The notes beneath the pieces are model-generated. The model worked only from the letters and a program-made list of their open reading frames with translations. It searched no databases and was not told the origin of the DNA. From positions 62,001 through 126,000 of the forward strand of contig JAZGTH010000059.1 of NCBI GenBank assembly GCA_036877525.1: DNA of 64,000 nucleotides, given 5' to 3'. Position numbers and translations under genes: made by a program. Shown in pieces: positions 50,001 through 63,499 of this stretch (the first letter of the stretch is position 1; each line of letters begins with the position of its first letter). The stretch comes from Chromobotia macracanthus (taxonomy: Eukaryota; Chordata; Actinopteri; Cypriniformes; Botiidae).

Positions 50001-53000
50001 CAACCAACAAGTCTTCATTTGTAGCTTTTGTTTTATCCTACTTTAAGACAGAAAAGCAATCAGATTGAATGTGTCACCCCATTTTCTTGTAAATGTCCTT
50101 GTATTTCTCTGTTTTTCAAAGCGATTTAACCTTTTCTAAGATAACATAATATTTTAAGTGTTTAAATGAGATTTGACACCTTAACAGCTCTGTGTTTGGA
50201 GTTTGTTTTCTTTGGTGCCGTAATGGATGTTAAGTGATAATGGAAAACTTTGTTATCAGCAAGGATCAGAAACTTCATTGTGATGTTGATACATCAGTGA
50301 AACTCGCAGAAGTCTAAGTTCTGTTGCATTTTAGAATGCTCAGAGAGAAATTGATGGAAAAACTTGGTTGAAGGGCTGTCAGTGCTGCCATATGGTGCTA
50401 TGATAGATTCCTTTAAGCTTGTGTAATTCAGGTAATTATCTTACTGTAAAGTGTAAGTCAATCTTAATCAGTTCAGTCTAAACATTTGAGATTTTTTAAC
50501 AGGGTCCCTGCTTAGGCAGACTAGGAAGAGTTGTTTGATATGGTAGGTAAGAGTCTGTGTCCAGTTGTTAAAAACCCTTCAAGTTTACAAAGTCCTCAAT
50601 AATAATCACAAAGCTATTGCAAGGCAAGGCTAAGTTCTTCTTTGCTTGAGGAGTTATTTTGACAAATTCCCTTTCATTTTTGGCTGCTTTTCTAGATAGA
50701 AATAAATACAATTTGATGCAAGTGTAGCTGTGGTCCCATATTGGAAGCTGCGATATTGTCATTGTGCCACTTGTGATATGTCAACTCATAATGCAGTATG
50801 GTCAGTCATTAAATATGAAGATATTTGATACTTGCCACAGGCTGATGATGGAGAACCAATTATTTTCTAGTGCCAGATGTTATACTTCTGTGGCTGTTAA
50901 AGAAATATGTGCTCTCTCATTTAAATAGTGACACATACAAATACATGCATACATGTATATACACTAGATTTCATGTTGCAGAATAATTTGCAAAATGTAA
51001 AATAAAATACTTTGCAATGTTAGACATGGATTTAATAGTTTTTATTAGTTTTAAAATAAAATATTAGCATGTTTTATTAAAGATTGTGCTTTTGATGGAG
51101 ATCTCTGTTTCATTTGTATGGGTCATTCTGTGGGGCTTGAGTTTGGGGTCAATTTGCACAATAAATACAGGCATTTATATGTCCACATGCTGATAGATGC
51201 ACATACACCTTTATTTATTTATGTGATTTTTATGTTGTTATTAAATAATTATATAGCGGCCAATGCAGAAAGAATGTTTTTGATTTTCTACCAACAAGGG
51301 CTAACTGCCAAGACTAACCAACAAAACCCTGACCCCTAGCTGCTGTGTAAGTCTGCTGTGCAAGTCTGAGTTCATTTGTAATGCTCCAATAAGACTCTAC
51401 TGTGAGATGCATTAAAAATAACATTTCTATTTATGCTTAGAATTCCCTTATTTGGACAAATGATTAAAATTTAATCCGCACAGTGATTGTAGTTATCTCA
51501 AAATATTGCGGTCAGGCGATTCTGCAATAACCTTAACAGCGTTAATACATTATAGAACAAACTCTTTCAAGGTAAAGTTCAAGGAAAATAATATTTAGTA
51601 AGATTTTATTATGATTAGTAAATTTCCTTCAACAGTTCATGGCACCTCAGGAGACAGTTCTAATTCCTGCAAACTGTGTGCTATTCAAAGACATGTCTAG
51701 TGTTTGAAGTTGAAGGCCTCTAACTCATAGGTGGATTGTCCTGTATGTCAAATGGATGTCATTTTATGGAGTGGGGAGACTTCTCTCTATGTGTGCCAGA
51801 GAAGGCTCAGAAAAACCACAAGCCTGCCAAGGGCAGTTCATGCTATCATCAGCCATCCAACTGAGCTTCAAATGAGCTGCAATCTTTCTCATTCATTCTT
51901 TCTGTCAACATCCTTTTTTGACAACACTGACATTTGAAATGTTTTTGCAGTTTTGTAGCTTCTTTTAAACTCTGCAGTGTTCACAGTTGCCATTTGTGTG
52001 TGCTGATTCTCTGCTGGTGGTCTTTTGGTTCTGGTCTTTGCCAAAGGTTTGACCTCAGAGTTGGGTGTGAAACAGGCCTCTGTCATGTGGCATTGAGTTC
52101 CACCAGTAAGCCCATGACCCTACAAGGACTTAAATTGCCTTGTAACAAATCAGGGACTTTGGAGTCAGATTTGATTATGTAATTTTAAGCAGCTGTAGAA
52201 AGTATAAATAAACACCGCATACATTCATTAACAAACATGCTGCGCTTTTCAGTAACAATTGTCTACAGTAAGATTATCTGTTGTTTTTCTGTACCATCAC
52301 TGTGATCCATGATTCTCTGCTTTATTTATACATCCCAAAACCCGCTCATACATGTCATAATGTGTTTCACAATTTTAGAAGACCAATGGCAATCTAATTT
52401 CATAATTCTTATTTATAATTCATAAGTGTTTCCATATCAGATTTAGTATCTGATTCAAGATTTACAAAAAAGATTTTTTTACTTTTTTTTTACTAGATTT
52501 TTAAACTGAGATATAAAGTGATTTAGATGTTTCTGCAGGCCTGATTGATTCATGGCTATTTCATATCGTTGCATGAATACTGCTGAAGGATGTAAGGACA
52601 AAAAATAAAATAAATACTTAGACCAAAAAATAACTCTCTTTAGCGTTTAGTTGATTCATACAAGGTTAGTTCTAGCCACAATTGTGCTTTTTTATGAACT
52701 GTCTCAGACACTATGATGTTGCCTTGTTGTAAACTCCTCTTCCTGCCTCTCGCTGTCTCAACCATTAATGTCCTGGAGCAAAAGTGGCTAAGCTCTTTAC
52801 CAGAACAACTCTTTGTGTTTCTTTAATGGGGCTGCTATTTACAGCAGGTATGTCTCAAAGAGGAGAACAAGCACATCACTGTTGGCTGGGGAAGATGAAA
52901 GCACAAATAACCGATAAATGCTTACAGATTCGTGGCATTTTTTGTGTGGCTGACCCATAAAATGGAGCAGGACTGGAAACAGCTGCAGACTGTACCTTTA

Positions 53001-56000
53001 TTTACCCAACAACAATTCTGCACCACACTCTTTCAAAGCGAACTCCCTGTGTGCTGATTACTTAATGCATCAATGCACCAACAACGCCATCCTGCCCTCC
53101 CTCCTCTAAACCCGGTGTTTTCCTCAACTCTCTTTAGTTAGCTGAACATTTAGGTAAGCAGTAACCAGAATGTACCTGCAGGGACAGTGTGATTCTGTTA
53201 TTGCAGTAGTGATTTCTGTCATGCTTTTCTGCCTTAAAACAGGATATGATTGTAATTCCATGGAGGTAAGAGCTATGTAGTGACCTGCTTGTGATGTGAC
53301 AGCAGGTGATCTGAGATGCACCGAAAAGAGATAATGGATCAAATGCATGTAAAGATAAATGCACCTGTAATGCAACTTTGCAATGCGATGTGTTTCCCTG
53401 AATGTTCTGTATCACTGTGTTTCCCAGTGATACAGAACATTCAGTTTAGAAATAATGTGGGGCTATCAAAATCAAGTTGTCTGTAAACATGTTAAGCTGT
53501 TAAATTATTGTTTTTTCATTAGACCAATACCATAGAATATTATTGTATTATATTGATATTTTATTAAAGTGCTAGGAATAGTTCAGCCAAATATTAAAAT
53601 CTGTCATTATTTATTTAATATCTTTTAAAGAATATTTTGCATTGTTTTTTCATATAATGGAACTGGAAACAGAGTTCCATTATATAAAATTTATCATAAA
53701 ATGGATCCGTGTAACTTGTGCTTTATATTCCAAACCATATCATATGATAGCTTGGTGTGCAGAACGAACAATAGAGAGAGAGAGAGGACTAGAATCTGCA
53801 AGCAAATTAATTTAACAAATATACAAATATACATCTGAGAGTCAACGTTACACTGTGACAAACCCATTATTAAGAGTTCACCATAGATATAAGCTGATCA
53901 CAATGGCATATTACAATAACTATAATGACGCCGATAACAGTTTATCCTGCAAAAATGACTGAGATGTCTTTTGGCAAATGTCTAGCTATAAGTGATGTAC
54001 ATTATCCTAAACAAAACCATACAGACGTTAAACAAACCATAGATACTAATGATTTTCACTGGAGTGGTTGTGTGTGCATGCGTGTGTTTGTGATATAAAT
54101 CGTTACTGGCCGTTGTAAAAACAGTTCCAGTGACATGAGGCTATTAAATGAATGGCTTGTGAGCCGCATATGGTCTGGTTATGTTCTGTTTCTCCCATCA
54201 TCACTTCATTTATACAGAAGCACAGGTGTCTTTATATTACTCAAGTACCTACACAGAGTGCTGATACATACACATATCACAGTTTTTAATACTGCAGCTG
54301 TCTTAAAATGTATGACACTAGATTTATATGCATTTTGTTCATATATATGAAGTAGAACTGAGCTGGGAAAAGAACAGAAAAATACCTACATGTATTATGA
54401 CAAGTTTACCACTCAAACCTCAAACATCAGTTCAGCAGTAAACCTGATTTTTAGATTAAATTTGAGCTTGTTCTCTCTTGTTGGTGCTGTCTCCCAGTGG
54501 AAAACTCCTTTCTCTTTTGAGCCGTCTGTTACTTCAAGATGTTTCTTGTGTGTTTGTGTATCTGCTTTACCGTCTGCACATCTTACACCTGTTTCCAGAA
54601 AAAGTATTTTCCAGGAGCAGTATTAAACCTTTACGATTGATCCTAGTTAATCTAAAGAGCTCTCTGCTTATAATGGGTTGTGTGTTGCACATAGTAAACT
54701 AGTCTGCTTTGGAGATTAAAAACTGATGTTTGTGAAAGAGCATTACATGGCTGTAGCATATGGCAGACCCATGCATAAACCTGAATCAAAATAACTCAGA
54801 CAAGGTGATCATGTATCAGCATGCCTTTCATTTATTTAGTTGTTTATTTTGTATATTTATTTGTTTATTTAGTGACCAGATAAGTGAATAGATAAGTTGA
54901 AAAAGGTAAATGAGTTGAAATTAACGTAATCAAGAGACATGAAACTAGTACAGTGATGTAGGTAATCATGTGTTCCAGAGAGCAGTGTAATGAGAAAAGG
55001 AGAGGTTTCAGATTCTTCAGTTTTGGGTACCTATCACACATGTTGGCAAATCATTTTGATTGGATGTGCCAGTCATTGGTTGGTGGGGCTGTAATTGTGT
55101 GATACTTGCTTAGAGTGCAAGACAAACCCTAAACCACGTGTGTGAGTGAACTGCAGTGCAGCAGCCCGTTTGGTGGTAAGCCTCTTAGGAAGAGCCTGCA
55201 GTAGTGAGAACTACGTTGCAAATTGTAGTTAACATCTTTATCTCCTCTATGTGTAACTTTTTAAAGCAGTAGCAAGACTGCATAATGAATTATATCAAGT
55301 TTTCAAGTTTTAATTCTATACTTAACTCTCAATAGAACATAGTTTGTTTGCCTCCTGTTTTTCCTTTGTACTCCTCTGTCCAGAGACATTCTTAAACCAG
55401 CTTAGTTGTATTGGCTGCAAAGATTAATGATTAGACTTTGTAGAGACTAAAACTGTAGAGATACAAATAATGTCTCTAAAAATCCATAAATCTCTCAGAA
55501 ATCCTCTCACTCTCACTGGATCTCACTTTTCAGTGATCCAGAATATTTTATGGAGGATGTTTATAAATATTAATACTCTTCTGCGTCCTCCTGCAGTAAA
55601 TAGATATTTGACTGACAACTTGGTCATCTGCTACTTCTGTTACTGCCTACATATTATTAATTTATTTTGATATTCAGAGTCAGTTTACACTATGAGCAGG
55701 TAAAATAGTGACGGTACTGTCACTATAGAGACAGTGTTTTTGTAAAGTTGTTTAAATGTACATCAGCCCTAATATCCTTAAAACTTATTTTAATAAATTC
55801 CTAAATAAACAAGTATTTGTTATAAGAATTAGCTTTAAAATTACTTTAGTACAGCAAAACTGAAATAATCACGATGATCAAGCTTAATTAATGTCAGTAA
55901 TCCTGCAAAACTTTGTCCAATCTTCCTGTTTTTATTTGCTTTGTGATATGGTGCTTAATTAAAGGATGTATAAAACTGCATGTCAAAATCGATTAGATTC

Positions 56001-59000
56001 ACCACAATTTGGATGTATTTTGAAAATGTCTTTGCTGCACTACTAGTGAGCAAGAAACAAATCAGAGTGCTGCAGTTACTGCAGAGTATGTGGATTATAA
56101 ATCGTCTTTGGTTCCTTGTTTATTATAATTGGATTGTTTTATTGTTGCTTGCTTGCAGTGCAGATGGGTAGATTTATGAAATGTATTTAAAATAGCCTAC
56201 ATTAAATTCAGAATATTCACACAGCTTTGCAATTCATTCATGCAAGGCATTTTTTTAAATAATCGTGAAGCAAAACATCAGAATATGCAAATAATGTAAC
56301 TGATTGTGATTTTTTTTTTTTAGTTATTTGCATATGTCAACACAGTTGTAACTGCAGGCACTTATAAATTGTATTAATATACTTGTGTGTAAATAAGCTT
56401 TACATGTGTAAATTCAGATTCAAATTCAGTATATTTTGTTCTTGGAAAAAAATGAAAGGGATCTTTTAAGGACTGACAGCACTTACAGTATTACAGTATG
56501 CTGTAAATGTTTTGATGAACTAAGAAAAAATTGAGAGCTAAGACATAACTGTCATAACTCATATTATTCACTGTCCCTGCATAACGGAACTAGCTGGTCC
56601 TATGGTGTGATGTGTAGCTAAATTAGTAGTGTTAGCAGAGCAAAGACCATGGGAACACATATGCTGATAACCAGTATACCTTAAATGCCCTGTAAGTGGC
56701 TTGGGGTAAAAGTGTCATGCTAAATGCATAAATGTATATGAGAAGGCAATGTATACAATATCTGGGCTGGTTTAGGGTCCACCAGAAACTTTTGAGATGC
56801 ATTTCATAGTGGTATGGATGCTAAACACAGTGCTTAACTGGGGGAACAGACAGATACTTTACAGACTAAATAAATTGTGCAAAACTATTCTACCCCTCAT
56901 AAAATGACAACTCATAGATTGCCTTAAAACAGAACCATAGCTGACAGCAGTCATTTTGAAGCTCGACAGTAATTGTCTTTCTGTTGTTGAAGGCAGAGGA
57001 TTTGTAACAAACGTCATACTTTTATGACTGCTGACACTCTGAGAGTAACTGTTACACTGTTAGCACACTTAAATACAGCTTGCTAAAACCCTCTCTAAGA
57101 GGCCACATCTCTTAATTCCTCCTATTTTAAGCACTGCCCCTAAAATAATTAAAGCTGAACTTGATTTAATGTAAAAGGTACCTTACTAACCATCCAGTCG
57201 TTGGGTGACCAGTTCACCATGTGTACCTATTCCATAACTTAATTACTATTTACATAACCTAATTTACTATCTTACAAGAAAACAGAAATGCAGGTCTGTG
57301 CTGGTCCATGCAGGGGCTCTATGACAGTTGCTTTGAATGAGTGAATAGTGACAGAGCAGCACAGGGAAGTGCTTCCTCCATTTGCTTGCGAGGAGCATCT
57401 GCCTCATGCGTGCTGCATAGTGATATGTGATCTCAACCGGGCAGGTGAACACGCTGCATTTCCATTTGTCTTCTCTCTGAGAGTCAGAATGATGGAGAAG
57501 GAAAGAGAGAAAGAGAGAGGGGTGTGTACTTCTGGCCTTCAGTTTGCTTGTAGTTTGCCTATTAAAGAATCATAGTCTTGATTTAAGCTGTGAACAACGG
57601 TCAGGGGGCAATTTGGATCTTAGCACCACAATTAGGCACTATAATGACTATTCATAAGAGCAATAGTGAGACTGCATAGTCTTGATCAATGATTAGATTC
57701 ATAATAGAGTCGCAATGATTTTGAAGCAGCATTGAATTAATTTTTAAGTACATTTGTCATTTACATTGCAACTATTTGAATGCATTTATTTGGCTTTTTA
57801 AGTTTCTTAAACAACACGTCATTGGACTAGTTTTTAGATACTTGTCGCTTGACTTATGAGTACTTTAGAAAGGAAAATGGTTTGTTTATAAGCTTGGTTC
57901 GTTCTGTAAAATAAACTAAAAAATATGTTAAAATATGCTTTACCGCTTATACATTGCTAATAGAAATATGTATTTACATATTTCTAAGTGTATTGTTGTG
58001 CAAAAATGTTAAGTAATTGTCATTTATCCGCTTTTAATTAGTAACAATCAGAGTGAAACTGATAGTTGATTATTTTTTAACAAGGATCCTCTGTGTTTTG
58101 TTTTGAATGTTCTTTACAACACTGTATGTATGTTAGATGTCTAGCTCTTCCTCTCAAGAAGAAAGAAGAGGACCGTTAAAGACAAACTGTTAAAGAGTTT
58201 GGCCCCCAGGAGGTTAATATGACATTTATGAAAATGATTTTGATATTTGAATAATTTACCATATTGTAATGTAACTGCCTTGTGTAGATTCTATCACGTT
58301 CTGTGATACCAAATATAGTTACAGTTAACCATTGTTCTTTTTGAATTATATTGAAAACGTGCTTTTTTGACCGCCTCCCACAGTGCTTGTCCAACTTGCA
58401 CTAAACTTGGTATGTAGCATCCAGACACGACCAAAGGTTATGGAATTTGTGTTGATTGTTCAAATCGTTCTCTTATACGGTGTCAATGAATTTGAAGGCA
58501 AGCACATAAAATAGACTTGAGGCTCTGTCTTTGGAAAACTTTTTTGTATCAAAATAAAACTGGAAGTTTCATTGTCGCAAAATCCTGACCACCTTACAAC
58601 CATTTGGTGACAGCGCCACCTATTGGTCTATAGAGTATACATAATTTTATATTGTTGTAAGATGTTCAACCTGTTTTTAAAACAGTTTTCTTAAAATCAT
58701 CCTCAGAGATGTCCTCTAATATTTCCTTGTGTTGTTAATGGCCTTGACACCATATTTGCTGCTTGCAGCTGTATTTGAATTTGTTTTTGAATAACAAGGG
58801 CTATAGGAAAAAACACTTCCAGGGTGGCATAAACTGTTGTTTTCTTTTCAAAGTCATTTTTCTGTGTTAGAAATGTACAAAGAGTACACAGTGTTCCGGT
58901 GACTCTGACTCTGAGGCAGTTTTGAGTTTCACTTCCTGTCATTAGTTAGGTTGTGACATCTGGAAACGACTGAAAACAAGTATGTTGTAACAGTTGAGAG

Positions 59001-62000
59001 GAAGTCATTTGTGTATAACTCACAACAAAAAAACATCCAGCCAATCAAGTCCTTCTAGTCCCATCTTTACGAACTTATTTAACAAATAGGCTGAAGTAGT
59101 TGAGGTGGTAATCAAAAAGATGAAGTAACAGTATGAATATAAGATGCATTTACACAATGTTATCTAAATAGTGCTATGAATGCTGAGAGTATTATATTTA
59201 TATAGTCCCTTGAAAATCAACCCTCTGTATTTATTTGCCATTGCAGGCAGAGAGAGAGAGATGGTTTGGGTTCATTAGCAGACTTTATTACAGGACAAGG
59301 CATGCTCAAAGACAGTGGCGATGGCATCAGTTATCAGCTCAAATCTTCAATCACTACACTAATGACTCACCATTTTATCTGTAAAACTGAAGACTACCAT
59401 ATTAAAATCCTGCATCAGGGGAAGTGAGTTTTCAAGTTCCTGTCAGGTTACTGTCTAAAACTTACACGTCCTTCCCACCTCCATTCCAGCATGCTCCCTG
59501 TGCATCTTGGAAATTCTCAAGAAAACCAACACGTTGGAAATAAAATATGCAAAGATAGATGCTTCTTTACATGAAGCTACAGAGAGTGAGGGAGTTCAGT
59601 GCTGGCTTTGTAAGTTCTTGTGCATCTATTAAAATAAGGAATGTGAAGCTTTTTAAGGTGTCTGCTTGGGTTCGCAACCCTAAATATAATTTAAAATATA
59701 ATATATTATATAATATATTTGAAGTTGGATTCTGTTGCATGCATCTATAAAGGCAGCAAATGTTCCTGAAACTTAACAAAGCTCTTCCTCTGTTTTGGAT
59801 CTCTTTTACTCTTTTATGAGGCCACACTGTGGGATGTATAGGACAGAGATGGAATATTGGCCGTCTGTGGCTTGTGAGCTGTCGCCTGTTGTCAGTTCAG
59901 CACAGTGCGTTTGTGTGTGTATGTGTCCTGCCACCCATATGGAGTGGAGCCACTATGTCTCATCTCTGCTTATGAGTGCATTTTTGTTTTTGTAAATGTT
60001 ACTCATGATACTCTTTGCTCTCCCCATGCTGCTGGTGTGTATTTAGATAAAAACGCAATAATAAATGGCCATTGTGTTCCTCAGTGCTGCTTGGCCGCCT
60101 AATTGGCACCTGCGCCTGTTAGCTGGTCAGCAGGAGGATTAAAGCTGAGTATTTTGTTGCTAAAGAGAAAAAAATATCCATTGCTGATTTTGGGTTTAAT
60201 ATACTTTGCTGAATTTGGGTTTGTTTCACATTAAGACGCTCATCTTCATTAGGCCAGGGCCCCAATGATCTGCGTTCCTCACAGCTGCTGTAATCCAGAA
60301 CCTTTCTCCCAGTTCTCAGTGAGTATAAGAAATATAGTTTTTATATTAAATGAAGGTGTTTCTGGCAAGCAGATGGAGGGTGTACTGACCCAAAATAAAT
60401 GAATTGCAACGAAATGTGTTTTTTGTGTGGTGCTTTATTTAATAATGCTTTTCAATTGGCAGTATGTCCTCGTTTCTTGTTCCTGCATCCAAATAGGAGT
60501 TCACTTCCTGTCTGTTTTGTGTCCGCAGCCTGAGGATCGGTGACTCCTGTCATTTTCACAAGAAGTAAGGTGTGCTCGCTTTCCTTCTACCTCATTCTCC
60601 ATTGAGGAAAGGCTGAAAGTTTTATCCTCTGTCAACATAGAGGCCTCTCTACCTCTCACTGTATTAGACGCTCCTGCTCACGTGCCCGCTTTGTGGCCGG
60701 GTGATTTATGTATGGTGAATATCATTTAGTCTGGCTGACAGTGATGATTTGATGGTGGTCGTTAGCAGGTCTGAGAGGTGCTGGCTGAAGGTGAATGGTC
60801 CCATTCTGACCGTCTGCTGTGCGGCACCCTGAGCAGTGAACATTGACTCATGCCGTCCACACAGATGTGAGGATCTGTATGCGAGCGTGTGCACCAACAG
60901 GGTTTTCTAGCTCCCGCGTTGCAGCTGGCTGCTGTAAATATTAGCTTTTCAAATGAACGTGGCCACCCTCAGATATTCAAAGGCAGAAATTGAGCAGCAT
61001 GTTTTTTTATTTAGTTGTCTGGCACCCTTTTCTAAACCAGCAGCAGACAGCTTGGTTACGTTTGACAAACATAAGGTAAGCAGTGCATTCAGCCTGCATC
61101 TTCTAGTGTTGGTGATTTGGACTGGGGTGAAGGGGTCTATGAGACTTGGTTGCACAAGGGCATTGGGTTCAGCTCCATTACACATAAATATAAACAAATA
61201 CTCTGAAGAGTTTCGAAAATAACAAGCTAATAAAGCTACCCCCTCCCGGTGGCACATCATAAATTGATCCTCAGAGATCCAGAACCTCTCAGTGCTCGCA
61301 TGTGAGCTCATTTATGGCACGTGTGTTTCTGAGTGTGTGTGCGACAGAAGTGAAATTCAGAAGGTTTCACTTCTGTGTTTGAATGTGTGCATACACTACA
61401 TTTAACTGTGTCTGGGGCTGCACATGTATTTATGAATGTATGAAGTGAACAGCTTCTTGGTCTTTTTACCACTTTATTGATGGGAACAGTGGGAGAGACA
61501 CCGATTGATAGGGGAGAATGGGATTAGGAAATCTGCAAGACAGATTCAGATCTTTCGTATAGGCACCCACACATGCTATGTTCACAAAACTCTATGTGTC
61601 ATAAAACTTAAACAAGTTTTTCAAGTGTCCATGTGTATCTGTTTTTTGTGAATGTGTGCTGATGTGTACAATAAAGGTGGAGATTATAGTGTGTATTCAG
61701 TGAGAAGTGCTGAGGTTTACCAGGATCCTTCGGTGATGGGCAGGGCGTGTACATGCGCATCTGAGCGTGTGTTCGTCCAGGAAGGGCTCAGTAATCCAGT
61801 GCCGCCACAGGCATCCTGAATATGAGGAGCCCCTGAAGAGTTATGGAGAGCCCTGTCACTTTTTCCACCTCAGCAGGGTGGAGAGATGGAGAAGAGAAGG
61901 AAAGAACATGGATGGTTATGGTGGTTAGAAAGAGAAAGAGCAAGAAAGACGAAAAAAACTTCCACTTGTGTTGTTGGCACTTGAACTTCAACACTGGTTG

Positions 62001-63462
62001 CCACAGGGCATGACAGAACATTGAACCTGCTTCCTAAATCAACCCCTCCGTCTCTCTTTCTAAAAGTTAAGTCAAACTGTTACATTTGTCTCTTTTTTCG
62101 TTGGAGCCAATTGTAATTTCACTTAACTTTACTAAAATTTAATATATTTATGTATGTCAGCTGTATAGATAACACAACTATACAGACAAACAAATTCACA
62201 CCCTCAGTCAGGATCTTAAAGTCTCCAGTTCACCTGCATGTCTTTGAACTGTAGGGGAAACCAGTATACACACAGAAAGGCCCCTGGGTCAGTCGAGACT
62301 CAAACTGGGGACCTACCTGGTGTGAGGTGACAGTGCCAACCTGACTTTTTTTTACAATTTAGTGTTACAATAGTTTTCAGCCACACAACCATAATAGAAT
62401 CCTACAATAATCCATGTCAAAATCCCACACTAGCAATGGCAGTATGTTTATGTTTATGTTAAACAACCTTGGGACAGCAGAAGAAAAATATTTGACATCC
62501 AAAAAAGTAGTTTTATTTCTCAAAAAAAAAGCTGTTAATTTCTCAAAGTAAAATGATCGCACCTCTTATTCTCATAAAGAGGAATATTTTTACTCTGCAT
62601 ATGCTAAATAAGTGTCATTACTGGCTTAGGTGTGATATAAGAAATTTTGTGTTTTCAGTTGTCCCCAGTCTACCCTAATGAAATGTCACAATGAAGTGGT
62701 GGAGGTTTGGATGTACTAATTGAACTGGAATGCTCTACTGGCATATTTCAAATTGCCCCTCCTCAACAGGAAGAATTGACAGTTCACAGGCTACAGAGAA
62801 GCTGAAGGTGATGCGCCTGGTATAGCAGAGGTCTAGACGGAATGGAGGAAGTGTCACGGTTTACAGAGCTGTGTGTGTGCTAGTTTTTACATGGAGTGTG
62901 ACTCTCTCTCTTGCTGGAGTGTTGCAGAGTAGATTGGGCAGAGGGTGAAAAATGTGCAAAGTTGAGTCAGGGCAGCTTTGGTGTGTGTGGAATTCACTTT
63001 GAGAGAAGTCTGTCTGGCATCGTTGTAAGCCTCTTGTGTTCGCCGTTTATCTGTTTGGAGAAGAGCTCTAATAAGTGCTGAAAGCGGCTCTCAGATGTCT
63101 TGTTTTTGTTTTTTCTCTGTTCTTTAAATCGCTTTCCCCGGTTGGCTTGGTTCCACTTATTTTAACGCAGTTGTTAACAGCTTGCAGTGGAGCGGTTTGT
63201 GTGGCTTTGGTGTCGGTATGCTTAAAGGCTGCTGGGTAGCATCGGACTTGACGAATGAAGGCACGCAGAAACAGTCCCTCTGGCGAAAAGAGAGTGAATG
63301 AGGGACCTGCTGTCTTTTAACTAATCCACTTCTCTCACTCACTTAATCGCTCTCTTTCTCTCCTGACTGAGCATGTCATTGGACAGTTGCCCACAGTAAA
63401 GTATTGAGGAAAGCTTGTGATTGGTTCAAGGGATTTTAGCAAATTTTCAAGTGCCGCAGAAA

Positions 63463-63499
<37 letters not shown>

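Noticed and set aside
53398..53444. microRNA precursor
   Set aside because: A 20-bp stem with a 7-nt loop is shorter than normal pre-miRNAs and perfect pairing is atypical; kept only as a structural oddity.
60949..61311. 120-codon open frame on the minus strand
   Set aside because: Overlapped by a comparable frame on the + strand; no homology or splice signals that I can see.
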